DNA of 64,000 nt from an uncultured Marinicella sp. (GCA_947502595.1 CANNAM010000011.1:61139-125138), one strand, 5' to 3'; shown: positions 25,170 to 34,204, numbered from the stretch's first letter. Numbers and translations are program-made. The notes: generated by a model not told the origin, from the sequence alone.

Positions 25170-26177
25170 TCAGTTGGTGGTTGACTCGTATTCATTTACA
25201 ACCTGATGCATTTGGTTTTTTCGCGCTTGGTCAGCAAAGCTGGCATCAATGGCATTGTGGGTCATGCGAATCAATTGTTCATCAGTGATGCCACAGTGGG
25301 TTTGTACTTGTTGCATGTTTTCTGATAAATAGGCGCCAAAATGTGCAGGGTCATCTGAGTTGATGGTGACGTTTAAGCCCAGGTCCAACATCTCGCCGAT
25401 GACATGTTGATTCATGTGGTCAAAAACATTGAGGCTGACGTTGGAACATGGGCATACGGTTAAAGGAATTTGGGTTTTTTGTAAATAGCTAACCAATTCA
25501 GGGTCTTCTAAACAACGAATACCATGGTCTATGCGCTCGGCATGGATGTCCTTAATGGCTGACCATATGTAGTCAGCAGAACCTTCCTCACCTGCATGGG
25601 CGACGATTGGCAAGCCAGTGGTTTTGACTTCAGCGAACACATCTTTGAATAAACTGGCAGGGTAACCTACTTCGACTGCCGCCAGTCCGATGGCCAAAAA
25701 TCGTTCGCTGTGCTGTTTATAAAATTGCCAGTCTGCATAGGCTTTTTCGGCACCTAAATGACGAATGAAGGTTGGGATCATGCCACCTGTGATACCGAAT
25801 TTTTGTTGTGCATCCTTAAACCCAGCTTCAATCCCATCAAGTACCATTGCGGCGGGTAAGCCTCGATCTGTGTAGGTTCTGATGTCACAAAACACTTCTG
25901 TGTGCATGATGTTTTGGGCATAACACTTGCTTAAATAGGCAGTGGTGAGGGTATAAAAATCTTCGGCCGATTGAATCACCTCAGTGCCTTGGATGTACAG
26001 GTCGACGAATTCTTGTAAATTATTGAATTGGTATGCTTGTTTAACTTCATCCAAAGTTTTGTAAGGCAGGTCAATGCGGTTTTTTTCAGCTAAACTGAGC
26101 AGCATTCCAGGCATCATTGAGCCCTCAATGTGCATGTGCAGCTCAACCTTGGGTAGTTTCTCTATGAAAGTAGACAT
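25170..26177 (-). CDS. adenosine/adenine deaminase
   Basis: A 335-residue TIM-barrel amidohydrolase that deaminates a purine in the cytoplasm. Zinc ligands and catalytic residues appear as ELHMHIEGS near residue 12-20, AHAGEEG, RIDHG and NSDDP. The sequence is closer to the adenine deaminase branch (AEVGYP-like stretch, PLTVCPCSNVSLNVF, GAYLSEN) than to classical adenosine deaminase; that branch makes hypoxanthine from adenine. It is last in the minus-strand run pgi-mrp-dcd-yeeZ-like-add, 57 bases behind its neighbour. The enzyme class is certain; the preferred substrate is inferred. Confidence 0.88.
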   Translation of the reverse strand: MSTFIEKLPKVELHMHIEGSMMPGMLLSLAEKNRIDLPYKTLDEVKQAYQFNNLQEFVDLYIQGTEVIQSAEDFYTLTTAYLSKCYAQNIMHTEVFCDIRTYTDRGLPAAMVLDGIEAGFKDAQQKFGITGGMIPTFIRHLGAEKAYADWQFYKQHSERFLAIGLAAVEVGYPASLFKDVFAEVKTTGLPIVAHAGEEGSADYIWSAIKDIHAERIDHGIRCLEDPELVSYLQKTQIPLTVCPCSNVSLNVFDHMNQHVIGEMLDLGLNVTINSDDPAHFGAYLSENMQQVQTHCGITDEQLIRMTHNAIDASFADQARKNQMHQVVNEYESTTN

Positions 26178-26234
26178 CTAAAATAACGTAAAAATGCAAC
26201 ATGATAGCATGTGGCGTACTGAAAACATGAGGTT

Positions 26235-27002
26235 TTAAAAAGTCATGCGCATGACATCTGGGTGTTTAAATTCATAAGCCAGTTGATCTTTGACTTTTTG
26301 GTTATCAACGGTTTTGAAATTTGTCGTTTGGGAAGCCGTTGTGGCGGGTGGTTTGCGACCTATGAGCTCAGCTGCATATTGGTAAAAATCGGCTTTGCTG
26401 GGGTGGGTATCGGCACAGCCATTAAAGGTCTGTTGCCAGGCTTGGTTTGCAATGACCGCTTTGATGATACCAATACAATCATCCAGATGTATTAAATTAA
26501 CCGGGGCATTGGCTTGATCCAGGGTTTTGCCCTCGGCAAAGAAATTACCCGGATGTCGGTTTGGACCCACCAAGCCTGCAAAACGAATGATGCTGGCAGA
26601 AGCATGGGTTTGCATCAATTGTTCAATCTGCCAAATCGGGGAGTCTTGATTGAGCGCTTGGCTGTTTTCGTTGTGGTGTTGTTGGTTTTCTTGATACACA
26701 GAGGTGGAGCTGATGTAGAGGATGTGTTTGCAGTTTTGTTCACTGAGTTGATCCAGCATAACATCATAAGCTGTGGTGTCTTTACAGGTACAGGCAATGA
26801 TCAGTACATCGGCATCAAATAGCATCCCAGGCTCGGACAACTGATCACCCAACTCATACTGTATGGCTTTTAAGCCTTTGTTCTGTAACTCGGCAACTTT
26901 ATCTTGCTGGGTGGTGGTCAACATCAAATCATGGCCATCGGCCTGCAATGTTTGGGCCAGTGGCTGTGCCAGCCAGCCGCTACCAATGATGTTGATCTTC
27001 AT
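26235..27002 (-). CDS. NAD(P)-binding SDR-like protein (YeeZ-like)
   Basis: A 255-residue Rossmann-fold protein. The nucleotide-binding glycine motif is [15 protein letters not shown] at the N-terminus. YISSTSVYQ is the epimerase-like Ser/Tyr region, and [16 protein letters not shown] and [11 protein letters not shown] follow the extended SDR pattern of E. coli YeeZ. It probably acts on a sugar nucleotide or another metabolite, but the substrate is unknown. Its ATG overlaps the dcd stop (ATGA), so translation is coupled. Confidence 0.85.
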   Translation of the reverse strand: MKINIIGSGWLAQPLAQTLQADGHDLMLTTTQQDKVAELQNKGLKAIQYELGDQLSEPGMLFDADVLIIACTCKDTTAYDVMLDQLSEQNCKHILYISSTSVYQENQQHHNENSQALNQDSPIWQIEQLMQTHASASIIRFAGLVGPNRHPGNFFAEGKTLDQANAPVNLIHLDDCIGIIKAVIANQAWQQTFNGCADTHPSKADFYQYAAELIGRKPPATTASQTTNFKTVDNQKVKDQLAYEFKHPDVMRMTF

Positions 27003-27568
27003 GCTTTTGGTAGGGTCACGCCTTTTTGACCTTGGTACTTTCCACCACGGTCTTTATAAGAAACATCACATTCTTCATCGGATTCAAAAAACAAAAATTG
27101 TGCCACGCCTTCGTTGGCATATATTTTTGCTGGCAGTGGTGTGGTGTTTGAAAATTCTAAAGTGACGTGGCCTTCCCACTCTGGCTCTAAAGGTGTTACG
27201 TTGACAATGATGCCACAACGTGCATAGGTGGATTTGCCTAAGCAGATGGTCAACACATTGCGTGGAATCTTTATGTGTTCAACGGTTCTGGCCAAACAAA
27301 ATGAGTTGGGTGGGATGATGCAGACATCGGATTTCACATCGACAAAACTTTTAGGATCGAATTTTTTTGGGTCCACAATGCTGGAGTTGATGTTGTGAAA
27401 TATTTTAAACTCATCTGAACAACGCACATCGTAACCGTAGCTGGAAGTGCCGTAAGAAATGATTTTGTTGTTGCGGCCGGTGGTTCTGACTTGATTGGGT
27501 TCAAAAGGGCTGATCATGTCATGTTGTTCGGCCATACGGCGAATCCAGTGGTCTGATTTTATACTCAT
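26999..27568 (-). CDS. dcd: dCTP deaminase
   Basis: A 189-residue trimeric enzyme converting dCTP to dUTP for thymidylate synthesis. The sequence contains [28 protein letters not shown] with the substrate-binding region, the catalytic glutamate in [14 protein letters not shown] and GVAQFLFF. The length equals that of monofunctional proteobacterial Dcd (about 188-193). It is 19 bases behind mrp and overlaps the yeeZ-like gene. The neighbourhood of mrp/apbC and dcd is conserved in many gammaproteobacteria. Confidence 0.96.
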   Translation of the reverse strand: MSIKSDHWIRRMAEQHDMISPFEPNQVRTTGRNNKIISYGTSSYGYDVRCSDEFKIFHNINSSIVDPKKFDPKSFVDVKSDVCIIPPNSFCLARTVEHIKIPRNVLTICLGKSTYARCGIIVNVTPLEPEWEGHVTLEFSNTTPLPAKIYANEGVAQFLFFESDEECDVSYKDRGGKYQGQKGVTLPKA

Positions 27569-27587
27569 AATTTTTGTGTCGCTGAGG

Positions 27588-28610
27588 TTATATTTTGTGT
27601 AATTTTAAACTGTCAGTTAAACTGAATTTAATTGGTAGTTTAGCCAAGTTTTGACTGGTTCTTAAGGCAATTTTCAAGGCTTTTTCATTCAAAGCATGTT
27701 GGTTTTGCCACAGGGCTGCTGGTTGGCCACTGTCCATATGGCTGCGAATATCAATGTTCAAAGGCATTTGGCCCAACAGGGGAACTTCGAATTCATTGGC
27801 CATTCTCAGGCCACCATCTTGGCCAAAAATATGTGCTTCATGACCACAATTTTCACAGATGAAAGTACTCATGTTTTCAATCACACCCAACACCGGTATA
27901 TCCACTTTTTTAAACATGGCCAGTGCTTTTTGTGCATCCAACAACGCAATGTCTTGTGGTGTGGTAACCAAAACCGCAGCCGTGACTGGGATTTTTTGAA
28001 TCATGGTCAGTTGAATGTCACCAGTGCCTGGCGGTAAATCCATGATCAAATAGTCTAAATTAGACCAGCGGGTGTCCTCAACCATTTGCATCAATGCTTT
28101 GGTCACCATGGCGCCACGCCAAATGGCCGGGTCCTTTTCACCCAGGATGTAACCCAGAGACATGGTTTGTAAACCATCGGCGTCGACCGGTAAAAATGAT
28201 TTTTGGTCAGGCGACTCTGGTTTTTGGCTGATACCCAACATTTTGGGGATACTGGGACCATAAATGTCGGCATCCAAGATGCCCACATGGGCACCAAGTT
28301 GCTGCAAGCTTTTCGCCAGCATCACGCTCATGGTGGATTTTCCGACACCGCCTTTACCAGATGCCACCGCGATGATGTTCTTAATTCCTTTGATGGGCTT
28401 AATCTTGTCTTTGATTTGGTGTTGTCGGATGTTTTCTGTCAACTCAATTGATTCGGCTTTAGTCAATGATTGCAATGCTTGTTGGTATGCTGCATTGAAT
28501 TCACCCGTCGGGAAGCGCAGTTCCACACGGTTTTTCTTGCTGTTAAAATCGATTGATTTGTTGAAAATTTGGTCGGTAATTGGATCGGTTTGGTCGGTCA
28601 GTTGGGTCAT
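27588..28610 (-). CDS. apbC: Mrp/ApbC-family iron-sulfur cluster carrier ATPase
   Basis: A 340-residue P-loop ATPase that carries and inserts iron-sulfur clusters. The deviant Walker A is [13 protein letters not shown] near residue 85-97, the Walker B region reads [12 protein letters not shown], and the C-terminal [14 protein letters not shown] supplies the CxxC that binds the bridging cluster in the dimer. The N-terminal MIP18-like domain is short, about 60 residues. It begins two bases after the pgi stop codon and is followed by dcd. Confidence 0.94.
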   Translation of the reverse strand: MTQLTDQTDPITDQIFNKSIDFNSKKNRVELRFPTGEFNAAYQQALQSLTKAESIELTENIRQHQIKDKIKPIKGIKNIIAVASGKGGVGKSTMSVMLAKSLQQLGAHVGILDADIYGPSIPKMLGISQKPESPDQKSFLPVDADGLQTMSLGYILGEKDPAIWRGAMVTKALMQMVEDTRWSNLDYLIMDLPPGTGDIQLTMIQKIPVTAAVLVTTPQDIALLDAQKALAMFKKVDIPVLGVIENMSTFICENCGHEAHIFGQDGGLRMANEFEVPLLGQMPLNIDIRSHMDSGQPAALWQNQHALNEKALKIALRTSQNLAKLPIKFSLTDSLKLHKI

Positions 28611-28612
28611 GG

Positions 28613-30148
28613 TCAGGTTTCCGTTACTTTTTGAATCAATGCCAATGTAGATGGGTCCAGTGCCATCTGATTTAAAGTGTTGTTCTCTACATGTGCCTGG
28701 ATGTCTTTGGCAATGGTTTTGCCAAGCTCTACACCTGGTTGGTCAAAACAATTGATGTTCCAAATCACCGATTGAGTGTATATCATGTGTTCATACAGTG
28801 CCAACAATTGTCCCACTGATTTTGCTGACATATTTTTCATTAACAGGGTGGTGCTGGGTTTGTTGCCAGGGCAACCCTTCATGCTGTGGTCTTCTTCTTT
28901 GCCTTGCATCAAAGCAGCGCCTTGTGCAATCAGGTTGAATAACAAAAAGTCTTGGCTCGGTGAATTGTGTTCTAAAACCCCAATAAAATCCAACGGCAAC
29001 GCGTCAACACCTTGGTGAAACGCTTGAAAGAAAGCATGTTGAGACAGCTGACCATGGTCACCAAATACCCAAGGTGAGGTTGGGTAATCAATGATTTCGC
29101 CAGCTGTACTGTGCATCTTACCGGTGCTTTCCATCATCAACTGTTGTAACCATTTTGGCAAACTGCGTAAACGCGCATCATAGGGTAAACAGCTGTAGGC
29201 TGATAGACCGATGAAGTTGCGGTACCAAATCGAAACCAAAGCCATCAAAACAGGCAAGTTTTTATCAAATGGCTGCTGTTGATAATGTTGGTCCATTAAG
29301 TGTGCACCTTCAAGCAGGGCTTTGAACTGGGTTTTGCCGGCAGCCAAAACTATTGGGAATCCAATCGCTGACCACAAAGAAAAACGCCCACCAATCGATG
29401 GGTCAAACGGCAGTATCATGTGTTCAGGAATGCCAGCTTCCAATGCACGACTGGTGTTCGCCGTGATGGCCATCAGGGAGCTTTGCTGCTGATCTGGCTG
29501 ATAACCTTTGATGTTTTTCAGTTTGGCTTGAATGGCACGGGCATTCATTAAGGTTTCAACAGTAGAAAAACTCTTGGAACTGATACAAAACAAACAGTGT
29601 TCAATGTCAATGGACTTGAATAATTGATTGATTAATGAGTCATCAACACTGGCTGCAAAATAAATGGATATGCGGCTTTCACTTTGTAATTCGGTTAAGG
29701 CTTCGACCACCAAACGAGGGCCTAAATAAGACCCACCAATTCCAATGTTGACCAATTGTTTGACTTGTTTGCCGAAAGCCGTTTTAACTTCACCATTGGT
29801 GACTTGGTCAGCCAATGAAAACAGGCTTTCGGTGTTGCGCAGGTAATTAGGGTGTTGGGGGTTTCTTAACTCAGTGTGGGTGGCAGGCAGTTGGTCGGTG
29901 GTGTTGACAATTTCACCATTGAACATGTTGTCGATGGCAGTTTTCAACTCGGCTGCCTCTGCCAACTGACACAAGGCTGTCAATGCTTGGTCATCCAACC
30001 AGTTTTTTGATAAGTCCAGGTACAAGTCTTCGAATTCAAAAACCAAAGATTGTTGCCTGTTTGGGTTTTGCCAAAGTTTCGCTAAGTCACGACGTTCAGC
30101 TTGTTGAGCCAATTCATTGAGTTGTTGCCAGACTGGGTTGTTTCGCAT
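28613..30148 (-). CDS. pgi: glucose-6-phosphate isomerase
   Basis: A 511-residue isomerase interconverting glucose-6-phosphate and fructose-6-phosphate. Signatures include GIGGSYLGPRLVVEAL, SKSFSTVETLMNA, the PGI signature DPSIGGRFSLWSAIGFP and the catalytic Glu/His/Lys region TSPWVFGDHGQ, GALPLDFIG-like and QPGVELGK. It leads the minus-strand cluster. A promoter and an intrinsic terminator lie only 45-175 bases upstream, so its expression may depend on read-through (see the candidate RNA at 30193-30288). Confidence 0.96.
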   Translation of the reverse strand: MRNNPVWQQLNELAQQAERRDLAKLWQNPNRQQSLVFEFEDLYLDLSKNWLDDQALTALCQLAEAAELKTAIDNMFNGEIVNTTDQLPATHTELRNPQHPNYLRNTESLFSLADQVTNGEVKTAFGKQVKQLVNIGIGGSYLGPRLVVEALTELQSESRISIYFAASVDDSLINQLFKSIDIEHCLFCISSKSFSTVETLMNARAIQAKLKNIKGYQPDQQQSSLMAITANTSRALEAGIPEHMILPFDPSIGGRFSLWSAIGFPIVLAAGKTQFKALLEGAHLMDQHYQQQPFDKNLPVLMALVSIWYRNFIGLSAYSCLPYDARLRSLPKWLQQLMMESTGKMHSTAGEIIDYPTSPWVFGDHGQLSQHAFFQAFHQGVDALPLDFIGVLEHNSPSQDFLLFNLIAQGAALMQGKEEDHSMKGCPGNKPSTTLLMKNMSAKSVGQLLALYEHMIYTQSVIWNINCFDQPGVELGKTIAKDIQAHVENNTLNQMALDPSTLALIQKVTET

Positions 30149-30192
30149 TGAGCTGAGTGCTGATTTACAAACGATTCATTGTAACGGATGAG

Positions 30193-30223
30193 CAAAAAAA
30201 AACCCATCCAAATTGGATGGGTT
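30193..30223 (-). terminator. strong intrinsic terminator upstream of pgi
   Basis: Read on the minus strand, AACCCATCC-loop-GGATGGGTT (30223-30201) is followed at once by a run of nine T residues. The 9-bp GC-containing stem and T run make a strong Rho-independent terminator. It lies 45 bases before the pgi start, and 207 bases after folK. It could end the folK transcript, end a small RNA begun at the promoter at 30295-30323, or act as an attenuator for pgi. Confidence 0.8.
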
Positions 30224-30288
30224 AAATACGATATTTTACTTTTGTGCCCTGCTTGTCTTGGAGTTTTGAATGATTTACTCTAAAACTG
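30193..30288 (-). ncRNA. candidate small RNA or attenuated pgi leader
   Basis: A sigma-70-like promoter at 30295-30323 predicts a transcript from about 30288 that ends at the strong terminator at 30193, giving about 95 nt. No open frame of note lies within. A weak stem AGTTTT/AAAACT lies near the 5' end, followed by an unpaired purine-rich stretch and the terminator hairpin, a layout like Hfq-binding small RNAs. Because pgi starts 45 bases further on, the same unit may be a leader whose terminator is regulated. Confidence 0.45.
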
Positions 30289-30429
30289 GTAACAATATTA
30301 CCTCAGCATTTGTATAAATGCAACAGCTATATGTGAATTTGTTTAATAAATACAACAAATAATGAAAAAACCATGCAAAAGTTGCAAAAAAACAACAAAA
30401 ATCGATGTTTTTTGGCATTTTGCCAACTT
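30224..30429. other. AT-rich gap between folK and pgi
   Basis: Besides the promoter above, this stretch holds two perfect short inverted repeats: TGCAA-AAG-TTGCA at 30374-30386 and TTGGCA-TTT-TGCCAA at 30412-30426. The second lies four bases after the folK stop; on the minus strand it is followed by A residues rather than T, so it is not a convincing terminator for folK. No open frame is supported. Confidence 0.5.
30295..30323 (-). promoter_or_regulatory. sigma-70 promoter in the folK-pgi gap
   Basis: On the minus strand TTGCAT (30323-30318) and TAATAT (30300-30295) are separated by exactly 17 bases. Both boxes match the consensus at four or five of six positions. Confidence 0.5.
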
Positions 30430-30948
30430 TTAGTGGAGGTGTTTTTGTTGTATTTTCTTCAAATTTACGAATTCGCTGCGATTATTTAGCCTGTTTGACA
30501 GTTGTTTTTTGAGGTTGATTGGTAAATTGGGCTTTAATTGCAATAACGGTTGAACGACAAATGAGCGTTCAGCGATCAACGGGTGTGGAATAATCAGCTG
30601 TTTACGGTTCAGACTAATTTTTCCGTAAAGCAATATATCAATGTCAATTGTCCTGGCATGCCATTTTATTGTTGCTTGGCGTTGCATTAAACGGTATTCG
30701 ATGGTTTTTACGGCTTTCAGTAATGCCAATGGGGTTAGACAGGTTTGAATCTCAATGACTGTATTGATGAAGTCATTTTGGTCAGTTACTCCCCAGGCTT
30801 TAGACTGGTACCAAGTGGCTGATTGAATGAATTCAGTATGTGGCAAATTATCGATGTGTATGATGGCGGTGTTCAGTTGCTTGATTGGGTTGTTTAAATT
30901 GCTGCCAAGCCCTAAATAACAGCTTTGCGGATTATAGAGTTTTGGCAT
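30430..30948 (-). CDS. folK: 6-hydroxymethyl-7,8-dihydropterin pyrophosphokinase
   Basis: A 172-residue kinase of folate synthesis, transferring pyrophosphate from ATP to hydroxymethyl-dihydropterin. The N-terminal CYLGLGSNLNNPIKQL and the HPPK signature region RTIDIDILLYG followed by IPHPLIAERSFVVQPL are clear. The ATG at 30948 lies 19 bases after the pcnB stop and leads straight into the first strand; a longer frame from 31011 overlaps pcnB by 44 bases and adds a Lys-rich stretch that looks spurious. pcnB-folK is a conserved gammaproteobacterial pair. Confidence 0.93.
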   Translation of the reverse strand: MPKLYNPQSCYLGLGSNLNNPIKQLNTAIIHIDNLPHTEFIQSATWYQSKAWGVTDQNDFINTVIEIQTCLTPLALLKAVKTIEYRLMQRQATIKWHARTIDIDILLYGKISLNRKQLIIPHPLIAERSFVVQPLLQLKPNLPINLKKQLSNRLNNRSEFVNLKKIQQKHLH

Positions 30949-30967
30949 GGGCAATGAACAGTTGTCT

Positions 30968-32224
30968 TCAGAGCTCGTAATTAATTTTTTGGCGTTTAAC
31001 TTTTTTGCCAAAAATAAGACTTTTTATGCCTTCAGGCGACATGTTTTGGATGTTGGTCCAAAATTCAGCTTGTTGAGACAGTTCTGAATTGCTGAGATTT
31101 CTGAGCAATAAGAAGTCATAGGCAGCGCGAAAACGTGGGTGGTGCAAGGTGCTGTATACGCCCTTGCCAGACATTTTCTTAAAGCGCAATTGCAAGGTCC
31201 ACATTTGCCTGATGCCATTTTGTATGGCTTTTGGAATCATTAAATAATCCCTTTGGTTGGTCATCACCAAAGTGGTGGCCTCGTGTAAAGCATCGTGTGA
31301 ATTGGTGCCTTTATCAAGCAGGGTGTGATAAATAGGAATAAACTCTAACCACATCACACACGCGGTTAGGAACACAGGTGTTACAGACAATCCATTTTTT
31401 AATCGGTGATCGGTATTTCTGAACGCTTGGATCAAAAAATCATGCCACTGTTCCTGTTGGTTGGCAATTTTTGCGGCGACAGGGAGCAGGATGTTGAATA
31501 ATTGCAGTTCGCTGAGGGCATAATAGGCAATTTCCATGTTGCCACAATGGAACATTTTTACCGCTTCATCAAACAACCTGGCAGTAGGAACTTTATGTAA
31601 ATGGTGTCTGTTGTTGATGATGTCTTGGCGCATTGAGTCGGTCAACGCCAGTCCCAGTTTGGCGTGAAAGCGAACCGCCCTTAACATCCTGACAGGGTCC
31701 TCTATGAATCGTTTGTTTGGATTGCCGATGAGCTTCAGCTCACCTTTTTTTAAATCATGCACTCCAGCAGCAAAATCTAAAATGGTTTCCTCGTGCATGT
31801 CGTAATACAATGCATTGCAACTAAAGTCTCTGCGAATCGCATCTTGATCAACGGTGCCAAACACATTGTCACGGATGATTTGTCCTTGTTTAACCACCCT
31901 GTCTCCAGGATCGCTGCCGCGGAAGGTAGCCACTTCATAGATGCTGTTACCCATATATATGTGAGCCAATCTAAAGCGTCGACCAATGATGCGGCACTTG
32001 CCTTTAAAAATACGTTTGATGTCTTCAGGAGTGGCATCGGTGGCGATGTCAAAATCTTTAGGGTGTAAGCCCAGCAATAAATCCCTGACTGCGCCGCCAA
32101 CTAAGTAGGCTTCAAAGCCATGATCGACCAGTTTATCAATGATTTTTTTGGTGGCGGGACTGATTTCACCGCTGGGTAACCGGTGCTCTGATTTGTTGTA
32201 TGTAATGAGGTTTTGGTTTAACAA
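30968..32224 (-). CDS. pcnB: poly(A) polymerase I
   Basis: A 418-residue class II nucleotidyltransferase that adds 3' poly(A) tails to RNA and so promotes decay. The head domain has YLVGGAVRDLLLG and the catalytic DFDIATDATPEDI near residues 59-71, then RRDFSCNALYYD and RFIEDPVRMLRAVRF. VGRRFRLAHI after the active site and the basic C-terminus (KSLIFGKKVKRQK) favour poly(A) polymerase over CCA-adding enzyme. folK follows. Its promoter region faces fdxA. Confidence 0.92.
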   Translation of the reverse strand: MLNQNLITYNKSEHRLPSGEISPATKKIIDKLVDHGFEAYLVGGAVRDLLLGLHPKDFDIATDATPEDIKRIFKGKCRIIGRRFRLAHIYMGNSIYEVATFRGSDPGDRVVKQGQIIRDNVFGTVDQDAIRRDFSCNALYYDMHEETILDFAAGVHDLKKGELKLIGNPNKRFIEDPVRMLRAVRFHAKLGLALTDSMRQDIINNRHHLHKVPTARLFDEAVKMFHCGNMEIAYYALSELQLFNILLPVAAKIANQQEQWHDFLIQAFRNTDHRLKNGLSVTPVFLTACVMWLEFIPIYHTLLDKGTNSHDALHEATTLVMTNQRDYLMIPKAIQNGIRQMWTLQLRFKKMSGKGVYSTLHHPRFRAAYDFLLLRNLSNSELSQQAEFWTNIQNMSPEGIKSLIFGKKVKRQKINYEL

Positions 32225-32229
32225 GTTAC

Positions 32230-32260
32230 TTGACTGCGATTTAATCGCTTGTTGTATAAT
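32230..32260 (+). promoter_or_regulatory. candidate fdxA promoter
   Basis: TTGACT at 32230-32235 and a perfect TATAAT at 32255-32260 have a long 19-base spacer, which contains the inverted repeat GCGAT-TTA-ATCGC (32236-32248). The latter could be an operator. Confidence 0.45.
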
Positions 32261-32280
32261 TGCCCATTATATCAAATCAA
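32253..32280 (-). promoter_or_regulatory. candidate pcnB promoter overlapping that of fdxA
   Basis: On the minus strand TTGATT (32280-32275) and TATACA (32258-32253) are 16 bases apart. The -10 box overlaps the fdxA -10 box, so the two divergent genes may compete for polymerase. Confidence 0.33.
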
Positions 32281-32291
32281 GGAGCAATTGA

Positions 32292-32621
32292 ATGACTTTT
32301 GTGGTAACCGAAGCCTGCATCAAGTGCAAATACACCGACTGTGTTGAAGTTTGTCCGGTGGACTGTTTTCATGAGGGGCCAAATTTTTTGGTTATTGACC
32401 CAGAGGAGTGTATTGATTGCACTTTGTGTGAGCCTGAATGTCCCATTGAGGCCATATACCCTGAAGATGATTTACCCGCAGGTCAGGAAAAGTTTATTGA
32501 AATAAATAAAGAACTGTCAGAGAGCTGGCCGGTGATTACGGCGATGATTGATGCCCCAGATGATGCGGATGATTGGGCACAAGTTAAGGACAAAGCGCAT
32601 TTGTTGGACCGTGGCGATTGA
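32292..32621 (+). CDS. fdxA: seven-iron ferredoxin FdxA
   Basis: A 109-residue ferredoxin carrying a 3Fe-4S and a 4Fe-4S cluster. The cysteine pattern is [18 protein letters not shown], then [12 protein letters not shown], as in Azotobacter ferredoxin I-type proteins. The long tail [16 protein letters not shown] and a conserved Trp-rich C-terminus ([14 protein letters not shown]) are typical of the family. It is an electron carrier in the cytoplasm; partners are not visible here. The ribosome site AAGGAG lies 8 bases before the ATG. Confidence 0.96.
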   Translation: MTFVVTEACIKCKYTDCVEVCPVDCFHEGPNFLVIDPEECIDCTLCEPECPIEAIYPEDDLPAGQEKFIEINKELSESWPVITAMIDAPDDADDWAQVKDKAHLLDRGD

Positions 32622-32640
32622 GCAAAGCTTTACTTACAAT

Positions 32641-32670
32641 AAAAAAAGCGCTCATCGAGCGCTTTTTTTT
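32641..32670. terminator. bidirectional intrinsic terminator between fdxA and bamC
   Basis: A7-GCGCTC-ATC-GAGCGC-T8: a near-perfect hairpin flanked by an A run on the left and a T run on the right. It ends fdxA on the plus strand and bamC, which converges from the right, on the minus strand. Confidence 0.9.
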
Positions 32671-32687
32671 ATGTAGATAAAGGTTGT

Positions 32688-33305
32688 TTATTCTTTGATT
32701 GCAGCTTCGAATATGTGGTTGAACAAATCGTCTACTACGTAAGAGGAGGGGGCCTCAAACTCTGCAGTTTGTAACCAAATTTGTTGTTTTTGTGGCAGTT
32801 TTAAGCAGGTCAAAATGTATTCTCCAGAGCGATCCAGGTAACTGCTGTTGATGCTGAACAGCCTTTTAAAGAATCCTTGTTGTTCAACTTCAGTAATGGG
32901 GTCGTAAAATCGATATGTGGCTTGACAGTTTTCCGGATCTTCATCCAGTAATTGCCAATTATAACCATGGTCAGCAACAATCAGATCCCATGCGTCTTGC
33001 TGGTTAAAGATTTCAATGGTAGGCATGCCGCCTGACTCAATGATAATTACATTTTCATCGCTGCTGCGACGTTTGGCAAAGGACATTTCCGGAGGTCTTG
33101 AGTCAGGAGCTGCGCCGTTTCCTGTGGCACTGGGTTCTGGGATATTGAGGTTGTTGTTGGTCCTGGGTAAGTCAACGCCTTCAATTGGAGTCAGTAAATC
33201 TGTGCTTTTGGCTTGTAAATAAGGTTCTTCTTTGGTCAAGCGCTTACAGTTGGCTAAAGCGAAACACAGCGCTGTGATAATGATGGTTTTAATCAAAGGA
33301 TTCAT
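32688..33305 (-). CDS. bamC: outer membrane assembly lipoprotein BamC-like (short form)
   Basis: A 205-residue lipoprotein with a signal peptide and lipobox (FALANC, Cys near 20). The following unstructured stretch, with EEPYLQAKSTDLLTPIEGVDLP and later DSRPPEM, matches the BamC N-terminus that lies along BamD in the barrel assembly machine. Only one globular domain follows (about 105-205), while E. coli BamC (344 residues) has two helix-grip domains. The location directly behind dapA, with an ATGA overlap, is the classic dapA-bamC order and supports the call. Confidence 0.8.
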   Translation of the reverse strand: MNPLIKTIIITALCFALANCKRLTKEEPYLQAKSTDLLTPIEGVDLPRTNNNLNIPEPSATGNGAAPDSRPPEMSFAKRRSSDENVIIIESGGMPTIEIFNQQDAWDLIVADHGYNWQLLDEDPENCQATYRFYDPITEVEQQGFFKRLFSINSSYLDRSGEYILTCLKLPQKQQIWLQTAEFEAPSSYVVDDLFNHIFEAAIKE

Positions 33306-34204
33306 AAAAGGTTAAACTCCTGACTGGTGGGTTTGGTGTATTGGTTGATAAGGCTGGCCTTTATTGTTGTTAATACCAGTGGTTTTCTGATGCCACTGTC
33401 AATTATATTGGCGGCATGCATTAAGCTTTTTACTGGGCATGGGTTAGGTTCATGAAATAAAAACTGGTACAAAGAATTGAGTTTGGCATTCTGGTGTTCG
33501 GCCTCAGTGATGTTGCCCAATTGTACATGGTCACAGATATTTTTAACGGCAACTGGTCTGACGTTGGCTGCCACACTGATAACGCCATCTGCCCCTAGAT
33601 TCATGGCTTCAACAAAACTGGCATCATCACCTGATAGCACGGTGAAGTTTTGAATTTTTGTCAATTGACTGATGCGTTCCATATCTGCTTTGGCTTCTTT
33701 GATACCTATTATATTATTTAACTGTGCCAATTGCGCGGTGCTTTTGGCCTGTAGGTCATTGCCAGTTCGACTGGGCACATTGTACAAGATGATGGGCAAG
33801 TCTGAGTGCGCTGCGATGTGACTGAAATGACTGATAAGTGCTGCCTGAGTTAAGGTCAGGTAATAAGGTGTAACCACCAGAACTGCATCAGCACCAAGTC
33901 GGTGGGCTTGTTGATTGGCTTCAATCACTTGTTGGGGGTCAATGTGACCGGTGCCAACCAGCACTTTTGTGCCAGTGTTGTTACATAGTTTAACCGCAAC
34001 TGAAATCAGTTGCTCCAGTTCAGCTTTATCTAATAAAGCAGATTCACCCGTAGTGCCCCCAACCACGATGCCCCTGGTTGCGCATTTGATGTGCCAGTTA
34101 ATAAGTGTTTGCCACTGGTTGTAGTTAATACTGCCGTCACTGTGCATGGGAGTAACCAATGCCACCATGTTGCCAGTAAATTCTTTGGCTTGATTTTGAC
34201 CCAT
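33302..34204 (-). CDS. dapA: 4-hydroxy-tetrahydrodipicolinate synthase
   Basis: A 300-residue TIM-barrel aldolase condensing pyruvate and aspartate semialdehyde, the first step to diaminopimelate and lysine. Seen are GGTTGESALL, VTPYYLTLTQ, the catalytic tyrosine in YNVPSRTGNDL and the Schiff-base lysine in IIGIKEAKADMERI. The length matches the family (about 292-300). The bamC start overlaps its stop by four bases. Confidence 0.95.
   Translation of the reverse strand: MGQNQAKEFTGNMVALVTPMHSDGSINYNQWQTLINWHIKCATRGIVVGGTTGESALLDKAELEQLISVAVKLCNNTGTKVLVGTGHIDPQQVIEANQQAHRLGADAVLVVTPYYLTLTQAALISHFSHIAAHSDLPIILYNVPSRTGNDLQAKSTAQLAQLNNIIGIKEAKADMERISQLTKIQNFTVLSGDDASFVEAMNLGADGVISVAANVRPVAVKNICDHVQLGNITEAEHQNAKLNSLYQFLFHEPNPCPVKSLMHAANIIDSGIRKPLVLTTIKASLINQYTKPTSQEFNLL

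Noticed and set aside
30412..30426. TTGGCA-TTT-TGCCAA as the folK terminator
   Set aside because: On the minus strand the hairpin is followed by A residues, not T, so a Rho-independent terminator is unlikely.
31793..32068. 91-codon plus-strand frame inside pcnB
   Set aside because: Antisense shadow of the conserved nucleotidyltransferase domain, with no ribosome site.
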